A DNA stretch of 64,000 nucleotides, taken from Teichococcus oryzae. GTDB lineage: Bacteria > Pseudomonadota > Alphaproteobacteria > Acetobacterales > Acetobacteraceae. The stretch is from assembly GCF_008386565.1 (NCBI RefSeq), contig NZ_VUKA01000006.1, forward strand, positions 124,001 to 188,000, read 5' to 3'. The notes beneath the pieces are model-generated. The model did no database searches. It saw nothing but the letters and a program-made list of their open reading frames with translations, and was not told the DNA's origin. Of this stretch, positions 9,772 to 19,572 are shown one piece after another. The translations under genes were made by a program, and so were the position numbers. The first letter of the stretch is position 1; every line of letters starts with the position of its first letter.

Positions 9772-10893
9772 ATGACCACCAACTCCTCTCCCCGGCTCGT
9801 TGAACTGGATTCGCTGCGCGGCATCGCCGCCATGATCGTGGTGCTGCACCATGCCTATCTCTCGATCCTTGGCGCCCCCTCCTGGCTGCACTGGCTGGTC
9901 ATGGAAACGCCGCTGCGCCCCGTGGGCACCGGGCGGCAGGCGGTCATCTTCTTCTTTGTGTTGAGCGGCTATGTGCTGACCCTGGCCCTGCAACGCCAGG
10001 AGGCGAAGCAGCGGGGCGGTGCCCTGACCCTGCCCGGCTGGGCGCAATATGCCCTTCAGCGGGCGGTGCGGCTGGGCTTGCCGGTGCTGGCAGCGGTTCT
10101 GGTGTCAGCCGCGCTGCAATGGGCCTTCTGGCGCGGCCCCCTGCCGGAAGGCACGCCACACATCCTGGGCGGCGCCGGATGGCGGGTCATGTGGAGCTGG
10201 TCCGACCTGCTCAGCCAGGTTCTGCTGCTGCGCAGCGGCGATGGCTTTCAGCTCAACCCGGTTCTGTGGTCGCTGGTGCATGAATGGCGGATCGCGCTGC
10301 TGCTGCCCCTCGCCTTGCTGTTCCGCGGCCGCGTGGCGCTGCTGCTGGCCGTGGCGCTGCTGGGGGCGGCGGTGGCGCGGCTGGCCGGCATGCCGGAAGG
10401 CCAGGTGGCGCTGGGCCAGAGCCTGCCGGGCAGCTTCGCGGCCAGTGCCGGCTTTCTGCCGGCCTTTGCCGCGGGCGCGGCGCTGGCGCTGTGCCCACCG
10501 CCGCGGCTCAGCCGCAGCCACTCGCTGGCCGCCGGCATCTCGGTGGCGGTGATGGCGATGGCGGCGCATGACTACGGGATCATCGCCGCCTCGGTGCTGC
10601 TGATCCTGCTGGCGCAACGGGGCGCGACCTTGGCACGGCTGCTGCGGCGGCCGGTGCTGCTGTGGCTCGGGCGGATCTCCTTCAGTCTCTATCTGGTCCA
10701 CATGCCGCTGCTGCTGGCGCTGACGCATCTGTGCTTCGGCGTGCTGCCGCCCTGGCTGATCGCCGCTCTCGCAGTTCCGCTGTCGCTGCCCCTGGCGGAG
10801 GCCATGAACCGCCTCGTCGAGCAGCCGGCGCATCGCCTGGCGCGCAGGATCCCGCGCCCAGGCGGGCCGCAGCCGGCGTTGGGGCGCACATAA
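9772..10893 (+). CDS. Acyltransferase family 3 membrane protein (OafA/NodX type)
   Basis: A 373-residue integral membrane acyltransferase of the Acyl_transf_3 family, which O-acylates exported sugars, lipids or envelope glycans. Family marks are the N-terminal LDSLRGIAAMIVVLHHAYL (residues 12-30, with the paired His), the FFVLSGYVLTLAL segment (about 62-75), a central WSLVHEWRIALLLPL (about 165-179) and the C-terminal ISFSLYLVHMPLLLAL. About ten hydrophobic helices can be counted. The ATG gives MTTNSSPRLVELD as in homologues. The substrate cannot be inferred because no glycan or lipid gene is adjacent. It lies opposite to its neighbours within an otherwise conserved informational block, so it is probably an insertion there. 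Confidence 0.9.
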   Translation: MTTNSSPRLVELDSLRGIAAMIVVLHHAYLSILGAPSWLHWLVMETPLRPVGTGRQAVIFFFVLSGYVLTLALQRQEAKQRGGALTLPGWAQYALQRAVRLGLPVLAAVLVSAALQWAFWRGPLPEGTPHILGGAGWRVMWSWSDLLSQVLLLRSGDGFQLNPVLWSLVHEWRIALLLPLALLFRGRVALLLAVALLGAAVARLAGMPEGQVALGQSLPGSFAASAGFLPAFAAGAALALCPPPRLSRSHSLAAGISVAVMAMAAHDYGIIAASVLLILLAQRGATLARLLRRPVLLWLGRISFSLYLVHMPLLLALTHLCFGVLPPWLIAALAVPLSLPLAEAMNRLVEQPAHRLARRIPRPGGPQPALGRT

Positions 10894-10896
10894 GAA

Positions 10897-10924
10897 AAGG
10901 GCCGGGGATCGCTTCCCGGCCCTT
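10897..10924. terminator. Bidirectional terminator between acyltransferase and rnj
   Basis: Perfect 10-bp stem AAGGGCCGGG / CCCGGCCCTT with an eight-base loop, between two convergent genes. The minus-strand product continues into TTTTCTTA, so it is a good intrinsic terminator for rnj and a plausible one for the acyltransferase gene. Confidence 0.85.
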
Positions 10925-10942
10925 CGCGTCATTCCGCCGCGT

Positions 10943-12607
10943 TCAAACGCGCAGCACATGAACCTCCACGCTGGGCCGCTTGCGCAGGCGGCGGCTTACC
11001 GCCTTGCGCAACGCGGTGCGCGCGGCATCCCTCAGGAGGTCGTCGGACTCCTTCAGCGGCGCCGGCAGATCGGTCACGGCACGGGCCAGTTCGTCGGCCA
11101 GCTGGCCGGGTTCCAGGTCGCCCATCTCGAACAGGCCGGGCGCGGAAAGCTGCGGCGTCCCGAGGACGCGGCCATCCTGGTCCACCGCGAGGGACGCCAC
11201 CACAACACCGTTGAACAGCATCTTGCGTCGCGCGCCGAGAACCGCGCCTTCCAACGGCAGCAGGCGGTCGCCATCGACCACAAGCTGGCCGGTGGGCACG
11301 CCTTCCACCACATCCGGCGCCGCATTGCCGGAAAGCGGCGCCAGGCGCAGCACGTCGCCATCCTCCACCAGGACCGGGGTCGCGCCCATCTCCTTGGCGA
11401 GAGCGGCGTGTTCCTGCAGGTGGCGCCATTCGCCATGCACCGGCACGGCGAAGCGGGGCTTCACCAGCGAGTAAAGCCGCTTCAGCTCGTCCCGCGCCGG
11501 GTGGCCGGACACATGCACCATGTGGTCATCGGCCGTCATCACGCGGCAGCCACCCCGCGCCAGCTCATCCTGCATGCGCAGAATGGCCTTCTCGTTGCCC
11601 GGGATCATGCGGGAGGAGAAGATCACTGTGTCCCCTTCCCCGAGCGAGATGCGCGGGTGGGTGTCGGCGGCGATCTTGGCCATGGCCGACCGTTCCTCGC
11701 CCTGGCTGCCGGTGCAGATGATCAGCAGCTGGTCATCCGGCACGTCATCCGCCTCATCCTCGGACAGGAAGGGCGGCACGTTCTGGAGATAGCCGCATTC
11801 CCGCGCCGCCGCCTCGGCATTGCGGAGGGAGCGGCCGAACAGGGCAACTTGCCGTCCTGCCGCCTTGGCGGCCAGGGCGATGGTTTCCACCCGCGCCACA
11901 TTGGTGGCGAAGCAGGTGACGGCAACACGGCCCTTCAACTGGCGGATCAGCGCCGTCATGGAACGGCGCACATCGGCCTCGGAGCCGGAATGACCTTCCA
12001 CCAGGGCATTGGTGCTGTCGCAGACCATGGCCAGAACACCGTCGCGGCCAAGCTGCGCGAAGGCGGCCTCGTCAGTTGGCTGGCCGATCAGCGGATCGGG
12101 GTCCAGCTTCCAGTCGCCCGTGTGCAGCACCGTGCCGTAGCGGGTGGTGATGGCGATGGATTGCGGCTCCGGCACCGAATGGGTGACGCGGATGAAGCGG
12201 ATGCCGAACGGCCCCAGCTCCAGCGAGCCGCCGAGCGGCACGGTGATCAGCTTCACCTGCCCCATCAGCCCCGCCTCGCCCAGCTTGCGGCGCAGCACGG
12301 CCGCGGTGAAGGGGCTGGCATAGATCGGGCAGCGCAGCTGCGGCCAGAGCGGCGCCACGGCGCCGATATGGTCCTCATGCGCATGGGTGATGATCAACCC
12401 GACCAGCTTGTCACGCCGGTCGGCCAGCCAACCGGGATCGGGCACCATGACCTCGGCCTCGGGATTGTCGGCGCCGCCGAAGCCCAGGCCGCAATCCACC
12501 GCCAGAAGCTGGCCGTCGCAGCGATAGACGTTCAGGTTGAGGCCGATCTCTCCCGTCCCGCCCAGAGGTATGAAGGCGAGGTCGTTGTCACTTTGAATCA
12601 GGTTCAT
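10943..12607 (-). CDS. rnj: Ribonuclease J
   Basis: A metallo-beta-lactamase/beta-CASP nuclease of 554 residues with 5'-3' exo- and endoribonuclease activity on mRNA and rRNA precursors in the cytoplasm. The zinc-binding motif THAHEDHIG (His75, His77, Asp79, His80) is intact, followed by THSVPE, HTGDWKLDPDP (the metal-binding His and Asp) and the beta-CASP motifs CDSTN and VSGHPARDELKRLYSLVKP with HGEWRHL. The C-terminal domain is full length. The start is the ATG at 12607 with purine-rich GAGAAAGA just upstream. In relatives rnj follows birA directly or with coaX between; here 224 non-coding bases separate it from birA. Confidence 0.97.
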   Translation of the reverse strand: MNLIQSDNDLAFIPLGGTGEIGLNLNVYRCDGQLLAVDCGLGFGGADNPEAEVMVPDPGWLADRRDKLVGLIITHAHEDHIGAVAPLWPQLRCPIYASPFTAAVLRRKLGEAGLMGQVKLITVPLGGSLELGPFGIRFIRVTHSVPEPQSIAITTRYGTVLHTGDWKLDPDPLIGQPTDEAAFAQLGRDGVLAMVCDSTNALVEGHSGSEADVRRSMTALIRQLKGRVAVTCFATNVARVETIALAAKAAGRQVALFGRSLRNAEAAARECGYLQNVPPFLSEDEADDVPDDQLLIICTGSQGEERSAMAKIAADTHPRISLGEGDTVIFSSRMIPGNEKAILRMQDELARGGCRVMTADDHMVHVSGHPARDELKRLYSLVKPRFAVPVHGEWRHLQEHAALAKEMGATPVLVEDGDVLRLAPLSGNAAPDVVEGVPTGQLVVDGDRLLPLEGAVLGARRKMLFNGVVVASLAVDQDGRVLGTPQLSAPGLFEMGDLEPGQLADELARAVTDLPAPLKESDDLLRDAARTALRKAVSRRLRKRPSVEVHVLRV

Positions 12608-12831
12608 TCTTTCTCACTTGTTGTTCTTGTTTCAGTCATGCGGAACGGATGCGGCCCGGACGGGCAAAGGTCATGGCCCTCGCGCCTCGCCGATTGCGGG
12701 GCCGGCGCGTCAGGCAAACTTTCACGGTAACAAATAGGATGGTGAGTCCGTTGCGCCAACAGGCGGACCCGAAGGATACTGGGAAATCGTTCCTCCGGCC
12801 CGGCCGCCAGAGAAAGGGCGGATGCGATGCC

Positions 12832-13572
12832 TCAGCCCGCGATCTCCCCGGAAACAAAGGCCCGGGCCGTGCCGCCGACATCCAGCAACAGGCGGCCATC
12901 ATCGGCCAGGCCCAGGAAGCGGCCGCGATGCGCCTCGCCCCCCCGCCGCAATTCAAGCTCGCCGCCGATGGCCGGGCCATAACCCAGCCAGGCCTGCCTG
13001 ACGCAGGCGAAGCCCAGCCTCGCCTGCCGCTGCCGCCACTCGGCCAATGTTCGCAGCAATGCACCGGCGAAGCGGGCGGGGTCAGGCGGCGGTAGCCCGG
13101 CCTGGGCGAAGCTGGCGGTGGGCCGGTCAGGAAGCTCCGGCGCATGCGCCAGGTTGACGCCCAGCCCGAAGACCACCCAGGCAAGCCCTCCCTCCGCATC
13201 GGCGGATGCGTCGGTCAGGATGCCGGCGCATTTGGCGCCCCCCAGCAGCAGGTCATTCGGCCATTTCAGCGCCAGCGGCGCACCGTCCGGCAGAAAGCCG
13301 CGGGCGCATTCGGCCAGCGCCACGGCGGCCATCAGCGACCATTGCGGCAGGTCGCGGATGGCGCCACCCGGCCGCCAAAGCAGCGAAAGGTAAAGATTTC
13401 CGGGTGGCGAGCGCCAGGAACGGCCCTGGGTGCCGCGGCCGGCGGATTGCCGGCGGGCCAGAATGGCGAGCCCTTCCGGCTCGCCATCGGCCGCCGCGGC
13501 CAGCACCGCATCCTGGGTGCTGGCCAGTTCATCATGGACGCTGAGGCGCCACGATCCGGAAGGAAAGCTCAA
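12832..13572 (-). CDS. birA: Biotin--[acetyl-CoA carboxylase] ligase
   Basis: Attaches biotin to the carboxyl-carrier protein of acetyl-CoA carboxylase through biotinyl-5'-AMP. At 246 residues it is a group I enzyme with no N-terminal DNA-binding domain, so it does not act as the biotin repressor. Motifs are the biotin/AMP loop RQSAGRGTQGRSWRS (about 41-55), NLYLSLLWRP and the catalytic-lysine strand LALKWPNDLLLGGAKCAGIL. A small SH3-like C-terminal domain ends in GTARAFVSGEIAG. The start is a TTG whose last two bases form part of the nuoN stop (TTGA), a 4-base overlap that couples it to the nuo operon. Confidence 0.95.
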   Translation of the reverse strand: MSFPSGSWRLSVHDELASTQDAVLAAAADGEPEGLAILARRQSAGRGTQGRSWRSPPGNLYLSLLWRPGGAIRDLPQWSLMAAVALAECARGFLPDGAPLALKWPNDLLLGGAKCAGILTDASADAEGGLAWVVFGLGVNLAHAPELPDRPTASFAQAGLPPPDPARFAGALLRTLAEWRQRQARLGFACVRQAWLGYGPAIGGELELRRGGEAHRGRFLGLADDGRLLLDVGGTARAFVSGEIAG

Positions 13573-14987
13573 CCCACCAGCGCGGCCACGGCCGCCTGCG
13601 CCGCCGCAAGGAAGGGTGCCGGGAACAGGAAGAAGAACACCGTGAACAGCCCCGTGCCGGCCAGCACGATGGACAGGCTGTTCGGGCGCGGGTCCAGCGC
13701 TTCCCCGGCATCGAAATACATCACCTTGATGATGCGCAGGTAGTAATAGGCCGACACGGCGGAGGACAGCACGCCGACCACGGCCAGCGTCCAGTAGCCG
13801 CCCTGCACCGCCGCCAGGAACACATAAAGCTTGCCGAAGAAGCCAGCCAGCGGCGGGATGCCGGCCATGGACAGCATGAACACCGTCATGGCCAGGGCCA
13901 TGGCCGGATCGGACTTGCCGAGGCCGGCGAGGTCGTCCACCCCCTCCAGCGCGCGGCCCTTACGGCGCATCGCCACCAACACGGCAAAGGCGCCGACATT
14001 GGTGAACAGGTAGATCGCCATGTAGAGCAGCAGGCCGCGGACGCCGAGCTCGCTGCCCACCGCCAGGCCGATCAGCGCGTAGCCCACATGGCCGATCGAG
14101 GAATAGGCCATCAGCCGCTTGATGTTGCGCTGCCCGATGGCCGCCAGGGCGCCCAGGATCATGGAGCCCAAGGAGGCGATCAGCAACACCTGCTGCCACT
14201 GCACGGCCAGTTCGGCGAAGGGACCGGCCACAACGCGGGTCAGCAGCGCGATGGCGGCCACCTTGGGCGCGGTGGCGAAGAAGGCCGTGACCGGGGTCGG
14301 CGCGCCCTCATAAACGTCCGGCGTCCACATGTGGAACGGCACGGCGGAGATCTTGAAGGCCAGGGCCGCCAGCACGAAGACCAGGCCAATCACCAGGCCG
14401 AAGGGCGCGGTTTCGCTGCTGGTGATGGCATTCGCGATACCATCGAAATTGGTCGAGCCAGAGAAGCCATACACCAACGAGGAGCCATACAGCAGCAGGC
14501 CGGACGCCAGCGCGCCCAGCACGAAGTATTTGAGGCCCGCTTCCGCGGAACGCTCGCTGTCGCGGTTGAAGGCGGCGATGACGTAAAGCGAGAGCGACAG
14601 CAATTCGAGGCCAAGATACAGCGCGATCAGGTCATTGGCCGAGACCATGACCATCATGCCGACCGTGCTGAGCAGCAGCAGGACGGCGAACTCGAAGCGC
14701 GCCAGGCCTTCCTTGCGGTTCCAGTCCATGGCCAGGAGCAGGCCAAGGGCGGCACCGGCCAGCACCAGCAGCTTCATGAACTTGGTGAAGGCATCGGAAA
14801 CGTATTGGCCGAGGAAAGCCTCGCCGTCCGGCTGCGCCACCACCAGCACGCCCGCCAGCAGCAGCGCACCCAGCGTCGCCATGCTGGCGGCGAAGTCGGT
14901 GTCGCGCTTCGGCAGCACCGCGATGGCCAGGATCACCAGCCCGGCGACCGCCAGAACCAGTTCGGGGAGGATGAGGGTCCAGTTCAT
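13569..14987 (-). CDS. nuoN: NADH-quinone oxidoreductase subunit N
   Basis: Antiporter-like proton-channel subunit of complex I, about 472 residues with some 14 transmembrane helices. Conserved channel features are visible: the Lys-bearing SAVPFHMWTPDVYEGAPTPVTAF and KRLMAYSSIGHVGYALIG, and an N-terminal LYLGLELLSLSLYV with the conserved Glu. I start it at the ATG beginning MNWTLILPELVLAV; an in-frame GTG three codons earlier (14996), overlapping the nuoM stop, is an alternative. It is the last nuo gene, and its stop overlaps the TTG start of birA, so birA is probably the distal gene of the operon. Confidence 0.97.
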   Translation of the reverse strand: MNWTLILPELVLAVAGLVILAIAVLPKRDTDFAASMATLGALLLAGVLVVAQPDGEAFLGQYVSDAFTKFMKLLVLAGAALGLLLAMDWNRKEGLARFEFAVLLLLSTVGMMVMVSANDLIALYLGLELLSLSLYVIAAFNRDSERSAEAGLKYFVLGALASGLLLYGSSLVYGFSGSTNFDGIANAITSSETAPFGLVIGLVFVLAALAFKISAVPFHMWTPDVYEGAPTPVTAFFATAPKVAAIALLTRVVAGPFAELAVQWQQVLLIASLGSMILGALAAIGQRNIKRLMAYSSIGHVGYALIGLAVGSELGVRGLLLYMAIYLFTNVGAFAVLVAMRRKGRALEGVDDLAGLGKSDPAMALAMTVFMLSMAGIPPLAGFFGKLYVFLAAVQGGYWTLAVVGVLSSAVSAYYYLRIIKVMYFDAGEALDPRPNSLSIVLAGTGLFTVFFFLFPAPFLAAAQAAVAALVG

Positions 14988-14992
14988 GCCAC

Positions 14993-16504
14993 TCACATCC
15001 CGGCCAGGCGCGGCAGGGCCATCGCGGCTTCATGCCGCGTGACGAGCGCCGCCACGCTGGCCTCGAAGAAGGAAAGGAAGGAAGACGGGTAGATGCCCAT
15101 CCACAATGTCAGGAGGATCAGCGGCGCGAAGGTGACGTATTCGCGCGGGCTGAGATCGAGCAGGGCCTTGAGGTCCTCGCGGCTGATGCGGCTGAACACC
15201 ACCCGCCGGTACAGGTAAAGCATGTAGCCCGCGCCCAGGATCATGCCCAGCGCGCCGCCAAAGGCGACCCAGGGATTGGCCTGCCAGGCGCCGACGATCA
15301 CCAGGAACTCGCCCGGGAATCCCGCCGTGCCCGGCAGCGCGATGGAGCCCATGGTGAACAGCATGAACACCATGGCGTAGGACGGCATGATCTTGGCAAC
15401 GCCGCCATAGCGCGCGATCTCGCGGCTGTGGACCCGGTCGTAAAGCACGCCGACGCAAAGGAACAGCGCGCCGGAGACGATGCCGTGGCTCAGCATCTGG
15501 AAGATCGCGCCGGACAGGCCCTGATGGTTCAGGGTGAAGATGCCCATCGTCACGATGCCCATATGGGCCACGGAGGAATAGGCGATCAGCTTCTTCATGT
15601 CCTCCTGCGCCAGCGCCACCAGGGAGGTGTAGACCACGGCGATGACGGACAGCGCGAAGATCAGCGGCGCGAACCATTCCGTAGCCTGCGGCAGCAGCGG
15701 GAGGGAGAAGCGCAGGAAGCCATAGCCGCCCATCTTCAGCAGCACGCCGGCCAGGATAACGGAACCGGCGGTCGGCGCCTCGACATGCGCGTCCGGCAGC
15801 CAGGTGTGCACCGGCCACATCGGCACCTTCACGGCGAAGGAGGCGAGGAAGGCCAGGAACAGCCAGACCTGGACGGAGGGATCGAGCTGCAGGTTGAAGA
15901 TCTCGGGGATCGAGCTGGTGCCGGCCTCGTACCACAGCAGCAGCATGGCCAGCAGCATCAGCAGCGAGCCGAGCAGCGTGTAGAGGAACAGCTTGTAGGC
16001 GGCGTAGACGCGCCGCGCCCCGCCCCAGATCCCGATGATCAGGAACATCGGGATCAGCACGCCCTCGAAGAAGATGTAGAACATCACCACGTCGAGCGCG
16101 CAGAACATGCCCACCATCATCGTCTCCAGGACGAGGAAGGCGATCATGTACTCACGGACCCGGCTCTGCACCGCCTCCCAGGAGGCCAGGATGCAGACCG
16201 GCACCAGCAGGGTCGAGAGCAGCACGAACAGCACCGAGATGCCGTCCACGCCCATGTGGTAGCCGAGGCCGAATTCCGGCATCCAGCTGATCTGCTCGAC
16301 GAACTGGAAGTCCGCCGTGGTCTTGTCGAACTGGAACCACAGGATCAGCGACAGGCCGAAGGTGATCAGGCTGGTCCACAATGCGGTCCAGCGGGCATTG
16401 GAGGCAACCACCGCCTCCTCCCCCCGGATGAACAGGATGATTCCCGCGCCCACCAGCGGCAGGAAGGTGAGCAGCGAGAGCAGGGGAAAACCCGCGGCGT
16501 TCAT
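14993..16504 (-). CDS. nuoM: NADH-quinone oxidoreductase subunit M
   Basis: Second antiporter-like membrane subunit of complex I, 503 residues, about 14 helices. The signatures are [18 protein letters not shown] (with the channel Glu), the Lys-containing [47 protein letters not shown] and the [19 protein letters not shown] loop. The ATG at 16504 ([19 protein letters not shown]) shares ATGA with the nuoL stop. In-frame sequence upstream overlaps nuoL and is not membrane-like, so it was excluded. It follows nuoL and precedes nuoN. Confidence 0.97.
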   Translation of the reverse strand: MNAAGFPLLSLLTFLPLVGAGIILFIRGEEAVVASNARWTALWTSLITFGLSLILWFQFDKTTADFQFVEQISWMPEFGLGYHMGVDGISVLFVLLSTLLVPVCILASWEAVQSRVREYMIAFLVLETMMVGMFCALDVVMFYIFFEGVLIPMFLIIGIWGGARRVYAAYKLFLYTLLGSLLMLLAMLLLWYEAGTSSIPEIFNLQLDPSVQVWLFLAFLASFAVKVPMWPVHTWLPDAHVEAPTAGSVILAGVLLKMGGYGFLRFSLPLLPQATEWFAPLIFALSVIAVVYTSLVALAQEDMKKLIAYSSVAHMGIVTMGIFTLNHQGLSGAIFQMLSHGIVSGALFLCVGVLYDRVHSREIARYGGVAKIMPSYAMVFMLFTMGSIALPGTAGFPGEFLVIVGAWQANPWVAFGGALGMILGAGYMLYLYRRVVFSRISREDLKALLDLSPREYVTFAPLILLTLWMGIYPSSFLSFFEASVAALVTRHEAAMALPRLAGM

Positions 16505-18417
16505 CGGCCGACCCCGAAGACGAAGATGGACACAAACAGGACAAGCCCGATGATCATGGCGAAGGCATAGTTGGCGACGCGGCCCGATTGCAGCCGCACC
16601 ACCCGGCCGGAGGCATGAACCGTCAGCGCCGCCGCGCCATTGGGCATGCCGTCGATGATCTTGACGTCGCCAACCTGCCATAGCTTGCGCGCCAGGGAGC
16701 GGGCCGGGCGGACGAAGATGCGGTCATACAGCTCGTCGAAATACCACTTGTTCAGCAGGAAGCGGTACAGCCCCGGGACCGCCGCGGCGATCCGCCCCGG
16801 CAGCTTCGGCATGAACATGTAGAGCGCATAGGCCAGCGCTATGCCGGCGAGGCCAACCACGGTCGGCGCCAACGGCACCCACTCCGGCACCTCATGCGCG
16901 TCGTGCATGATGTGGTTGTGCGGGGCATTGACGATGGAGCCGTTCCAGAACTCCGCCCAATGATGGCCGACGAACTGGTCGTAGAAATACGCGCCGGTGA
17001 ACAGTGCGCCCACCGCCAGGACCAGCAGCGGGATCAGCATGACCGCCGGGCTCTCATGCACGTGCTCCATCGTGTGATGGTCGGCGCGCGGGGTGCCGTG
17101 GAAGGTCATGATGATCAGGCGCCAGGAATAGAAGGCGGTCATGAAGGCGGCCAGGATGCCGCAGATGAAGGCGTATTTGGCGGTCCAGCCATGGCCGGCG
17201 AAGGCTGCCTCCAGGATCATGTCCTTGGAATAGTAGCCGGCGAAGTAGGGCACGCCGGCCAGCGCCAGGGAGCCGATCCAGAACAGTGCATAGGTGACAG
17301 GGATCTTCTTCCAGATGCCGCCCATCTTGCGGATGTCCTGCTCGTCCGACATCGCGTGGATCACTGAGCCAGCGCCCAGGAACAGCAGCGCCTTGAAGAA
17401 GGCGTGGGTGAAGAGGTGGAACACCGCCGCCTGATAGGCGCCGACGCCCACCGCAAAGAACATGTAGCCGAGCTGCGAGCAGGTCGAATAGGCGATCACC
17501 CGCTTGATGTCGTTCTGCACCATGCCGACCGAGGCGGCGAACAGCGCCGTGGTGGCGCCGATCACGGTGACGAAGCCCAGCACGTTGGGCGCGTATTCCA
17601 CCAGCGGCGACATGCGCGCCATCAGGAAGACGCCCGCGGTGACCATGGTGGCCGCGTGGATCAGCGCGGAAACCGGCGTCGGGCCTTCCATGGCGTCCGG
17701 CAGCCAAGTGTGCAGGCCGATCTGCGCCGACTTGCCCATGGCACCCAGGAAGAAGAACAGCGCGATCAGCTCCAGCACCGGCATGCCGGCGAAGGTGGAC
17801 TGACGTGCGGCCTCGACACCCTGGAAGATGCCGTTGAACTCGATGGTGCCGAAGGTCCAGAAGGTCAGCGCCATGCCGAGCATGAAGAACAGGTCGCCCA
17901 CGCGGTTGACGATGAAGGCCTTCATCGCGGCGCGGTTAGCGCTTTCGCGCTCATACCAGTAGCCGATCAGCAGGTAGCTCGCGAGACCGACGCCCTCCCA
18001 GCCGAAGAAGAGCTGGAGCAGGTTATCGGCCGTCACCAGCATCAGCATCATGAAGGTGAACAGCGAGAGGTAGGCGAAGAAGCGCGGCTGCGTCTCGTCA
18101 TGGGACATGTAGCCCACGCTGTAGAGATGGATCATGGTCGAGATCAGCGTGACCATGCCGACCATCATCGCCGCTAGCGTGTCGTAGCGCAGCGCCCAGG
18201 AAAGCTGCAGCCCGCCGACATCCAGCCAGGTGACGATATCCACCGTGGCGGGGGCGTGGTTGAAGCCCACCTGGATGAAGGCCGAGATCCCGCACAGCGC
18301 GGCCAGCGCCATGCAGACCACGGTCACCCATTGCGCCAGCTTGTCACCCAGCCAGCGGCCGAAGAAGCCGCAGATGCAGGCCCCGAGAAGCGGAAAGAAG
18401 ACAGCACCGACATACAT
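16501..18417 (-). CDS. nuoL: NADH-quinone oxidoreductase subunit L
   Basis: The distal proton-pumping subunit of complex I, 638 residues, with an antiporter-like core of 14 helices followed by the long lateral helix and terminal anchor. Visible motifs are [20 protein letters not shown] (channel Glu), [38 protein letters not shown] (written as two adjoining motifs around [13 protein letters not shown]), and [20 protein letters not shown]. The C-terminal region carries [17 protein letters not shown], usual in NuoL, and ends with a terminal hydrophobic anchor ([18 protein letters not shown]). Start ATG at 18417; four bases separate it from nuoK. Confidence 0.97.
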   Translation of the reverse strand: MYVGAVFFPLLGACICGFFGRWLGDKLAQWVTVVCMALAALCGISAFIQVGFNHAPATVDIVTWLDVGGLQLSWALRYDTLAAMMVGMVTLISTMIHLYSVGYMSHDETQPRFFAYLSLFTFMMLMLVTADNLLQLFFGWEGVGLASYLLIGYWYERESANRAAMKAFIVNRVGDLFFMLGMALTFWTFGTIEFNGIFQGVEAARQSTFAGMPVLELIALFFFLGAMGKSAQIGLHTWLPDAMEGPTPVSALIHAATMVTAGVFLMARMSPLVEYAPNVLGFVTVIGATTALFAASVGMVQNDIKRVIAYSTCSQLGYMFFAVGVGAYQAAVFHLFTHAFFKALLFLGAGSVIHAMSDEQDIRKMGGIWKKIPVTYALFWIGSLALAGVPYFAGYYSKDMILEAAFAGHGWTAKYAFICGILAAFMTAFYSWRLIIMTFHGTPRADHHTMEHVHESPAVMLIPLLVLAVGALFTGAYFYDQFVGHHWAEFWNGSIVNAPHNHIMHDAHEVPEWVPLAPTVVGLAGIALAYALYMFMPKLPGRIAAAVPGLYRFLLNKWYFDELYDRIFVRPARSLARKLWQVGDVKIIDGMPNGAAALTVHASGRVVRLQSGRVANYAFAMIIGLVLFVSIFVFGVGR

Positions 18418-18421
18418 GGCT

Positions 18422-18733
18422 TCAGCCCTTCAGGGTGGAAATGTCTTCCACCTCGATGCTGCCGCGGTTGCGGAAGTAGATGACAACGATGGCCAGGCCG
18501 ATCGCGGCCTCGGCCGCCGCGACCGTCAGCACGAACATGGCGAAGACCTGCCCGGTGAGATCCTGCAGGACGGAGGAGAAGGCCACCAGGTTCAGGTTCA
18601 CCGAGAGCAGGATCAGCTCGAGCGACATCAGGATGACGATGATGTTCTTCCTGTTCAGGAAGATGCCGAAGATCCCGAGCACGAACAGGATCGCGCTGAC
18701 CGTGAGATAATGGCCGAGGCCGATGCTCAACAT
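18422..18733 (-). CDS. nuoK: NADH-quinone oxidoreductase subunit K
   Basis: Small three-helix membrane subunit of complex I (103 residues; family norm about 100). Conserved glutamates of the proton path are present in [19 protein letters not shown] and [16 protein letters not shown], and [16 protein letters not shown] ends the protein as in homologues. The first base of the ATG at 18733 belongs to ATGA shared with the nuoJ stop, so it is translationally coupled to nuoJ. Confidence 0.97.
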   Translation of the reverse strand: MLSIGLGHYLTVSAILFVLGIFGIFLNRKNIIVILMSLELILLSVNLNLVAFSSVLQDLTGQVFAMFVLTVAAAEAAIGLAIVVIYFRNRGSIEVEDISTLKG

Positions 18734-19443
18734 CAGTGATGCCCCCCGTGATGGCCGCCATGGCCGTGGTCATCCTGCGCGACCGCCTTGGGCTTGGGCG
18801 GCTCGGGCAGCTTGCGGCGGATGATGCCGAGGGTGCCGAGGCCGGCACCGGCCGGAACCTTGGCCAGCGGCACAGCCTCGGCGCGGGCGATCTGCGTGCC
18901 GATGTCCTGGCGCTTGCTGTTGGCCGGCTTGTCGCGCAGCGTCAGCACGATGGCGCCGATCATGGCGACCAGCAGGATCAGCCCGGAGATCTGGAACAGG
19001 TAGATGTAGTCCGTATAGACCAGCCGCCCCAGCGCCTCGGTGTTGGTGACGGTGGGGTCCGCCGGCACGGCGTTCATCCGCAGCGTCGCCGCATCCGGCG
19101 CGAACTGCCAGGAGCCGTAAACGAAGAGCAGCTCCAGGAACAGGATCGCCCCGATCACGGCGCCCAGCGGCGCGTAGCGCTGGAAGCCCTGCCGCAGCTG
19201 CGCGAAGTCGATGTCCAGCATCATGACGACGAACAGGAACAGGACCGCGACCGCGCCCACATAAACGATGACCAGGATCATCGCCAGGAACTCGGCGCCC
19301 GCCATCAGGAAGAGCGCCGAGGCGTTGAAGAAGGCCAGGATCAGGAACAGCACACTGTGCACCGGGTTCCGGCTGGTCACCACCATGACCGCGGATGCGA
19401 TCAGGATGGCCGCGAAGATGTAGAAGGCAAGAGCGGCGATCAT
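18733..19443 (-). CDS. nuoJ: NADH-quinone oxidoreductase subunit J, with His-rich tail
   Basis: Five-helix membrane subunit of complex I, 236 residues. [19 protein letters not shown] and [31 protein letters not shown] carry the family pattern, including the conserved region around the pi-bulge helix ([11 protein letters not shown], about 59-69). After the last helix ([15 protein letters not shown]) about 65 residues extend into the cytoplasm and end in [13 protein letters not shown], a His/Gly-rich tail that could bind metal ions but may have no function. I start it at the ATG at 19443 ([10 protein letters not shown]); an in-frame start further upstream would add a non-membrane leader from the intergenic region. 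Confidence 0.95.
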   Translation of the reverse strand: MIAALAFYIFAAILIASAVMVVTSRNPVHSVLFLILAFFNASALFLMAGAEFLAMILVIVYVGAVAVLFLFVVMMLDIDFAQLRQGFQRYAPLGAVIGAILFLELLFVYGSWQFAPDAATLRMNAVPADPTVTNTEALGRLVYTDYIYLFQISGLILLVAMIGAIVLTLRDKPANSKRQDIGTQIARAEAVPLAKVPAGAGLGTLGIIRRKLPEPPKPKAVAQDDHGHGGHHGGHH

Positions 19444-19493
19444 CGCGGCCCGCCCGCGTGCAGATGCTGCATCATGGCACCGTTCCAAGAAAA

Positions 19494-19520
19494 GGGCCGC
19501 CCAGGCAGGAGGGCGGGGCC
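19494..19520 (-). terminator. Candidate attenuator/partial terminator between nuoI and nuoJ
   Basis: In the 129-base gap, the widest within the operon, the minus strand reads GGCCCCGCCC, an eight-base loop, GGGCGGCCC and then TTTTCTT. The stem has a two-base bulge. It has the form of a weak intrinsic terminator and may reduce transcription of nuoJ-N relative to nuoA-I, or protect the processed upstream mRNA end. Confidence 0.5.
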
Positions 19521-19572
19521 GTGCTGAAAGGCTGCGGGGATGTCACGGCCGGTTCCATGCCCGCAGCGAAGC

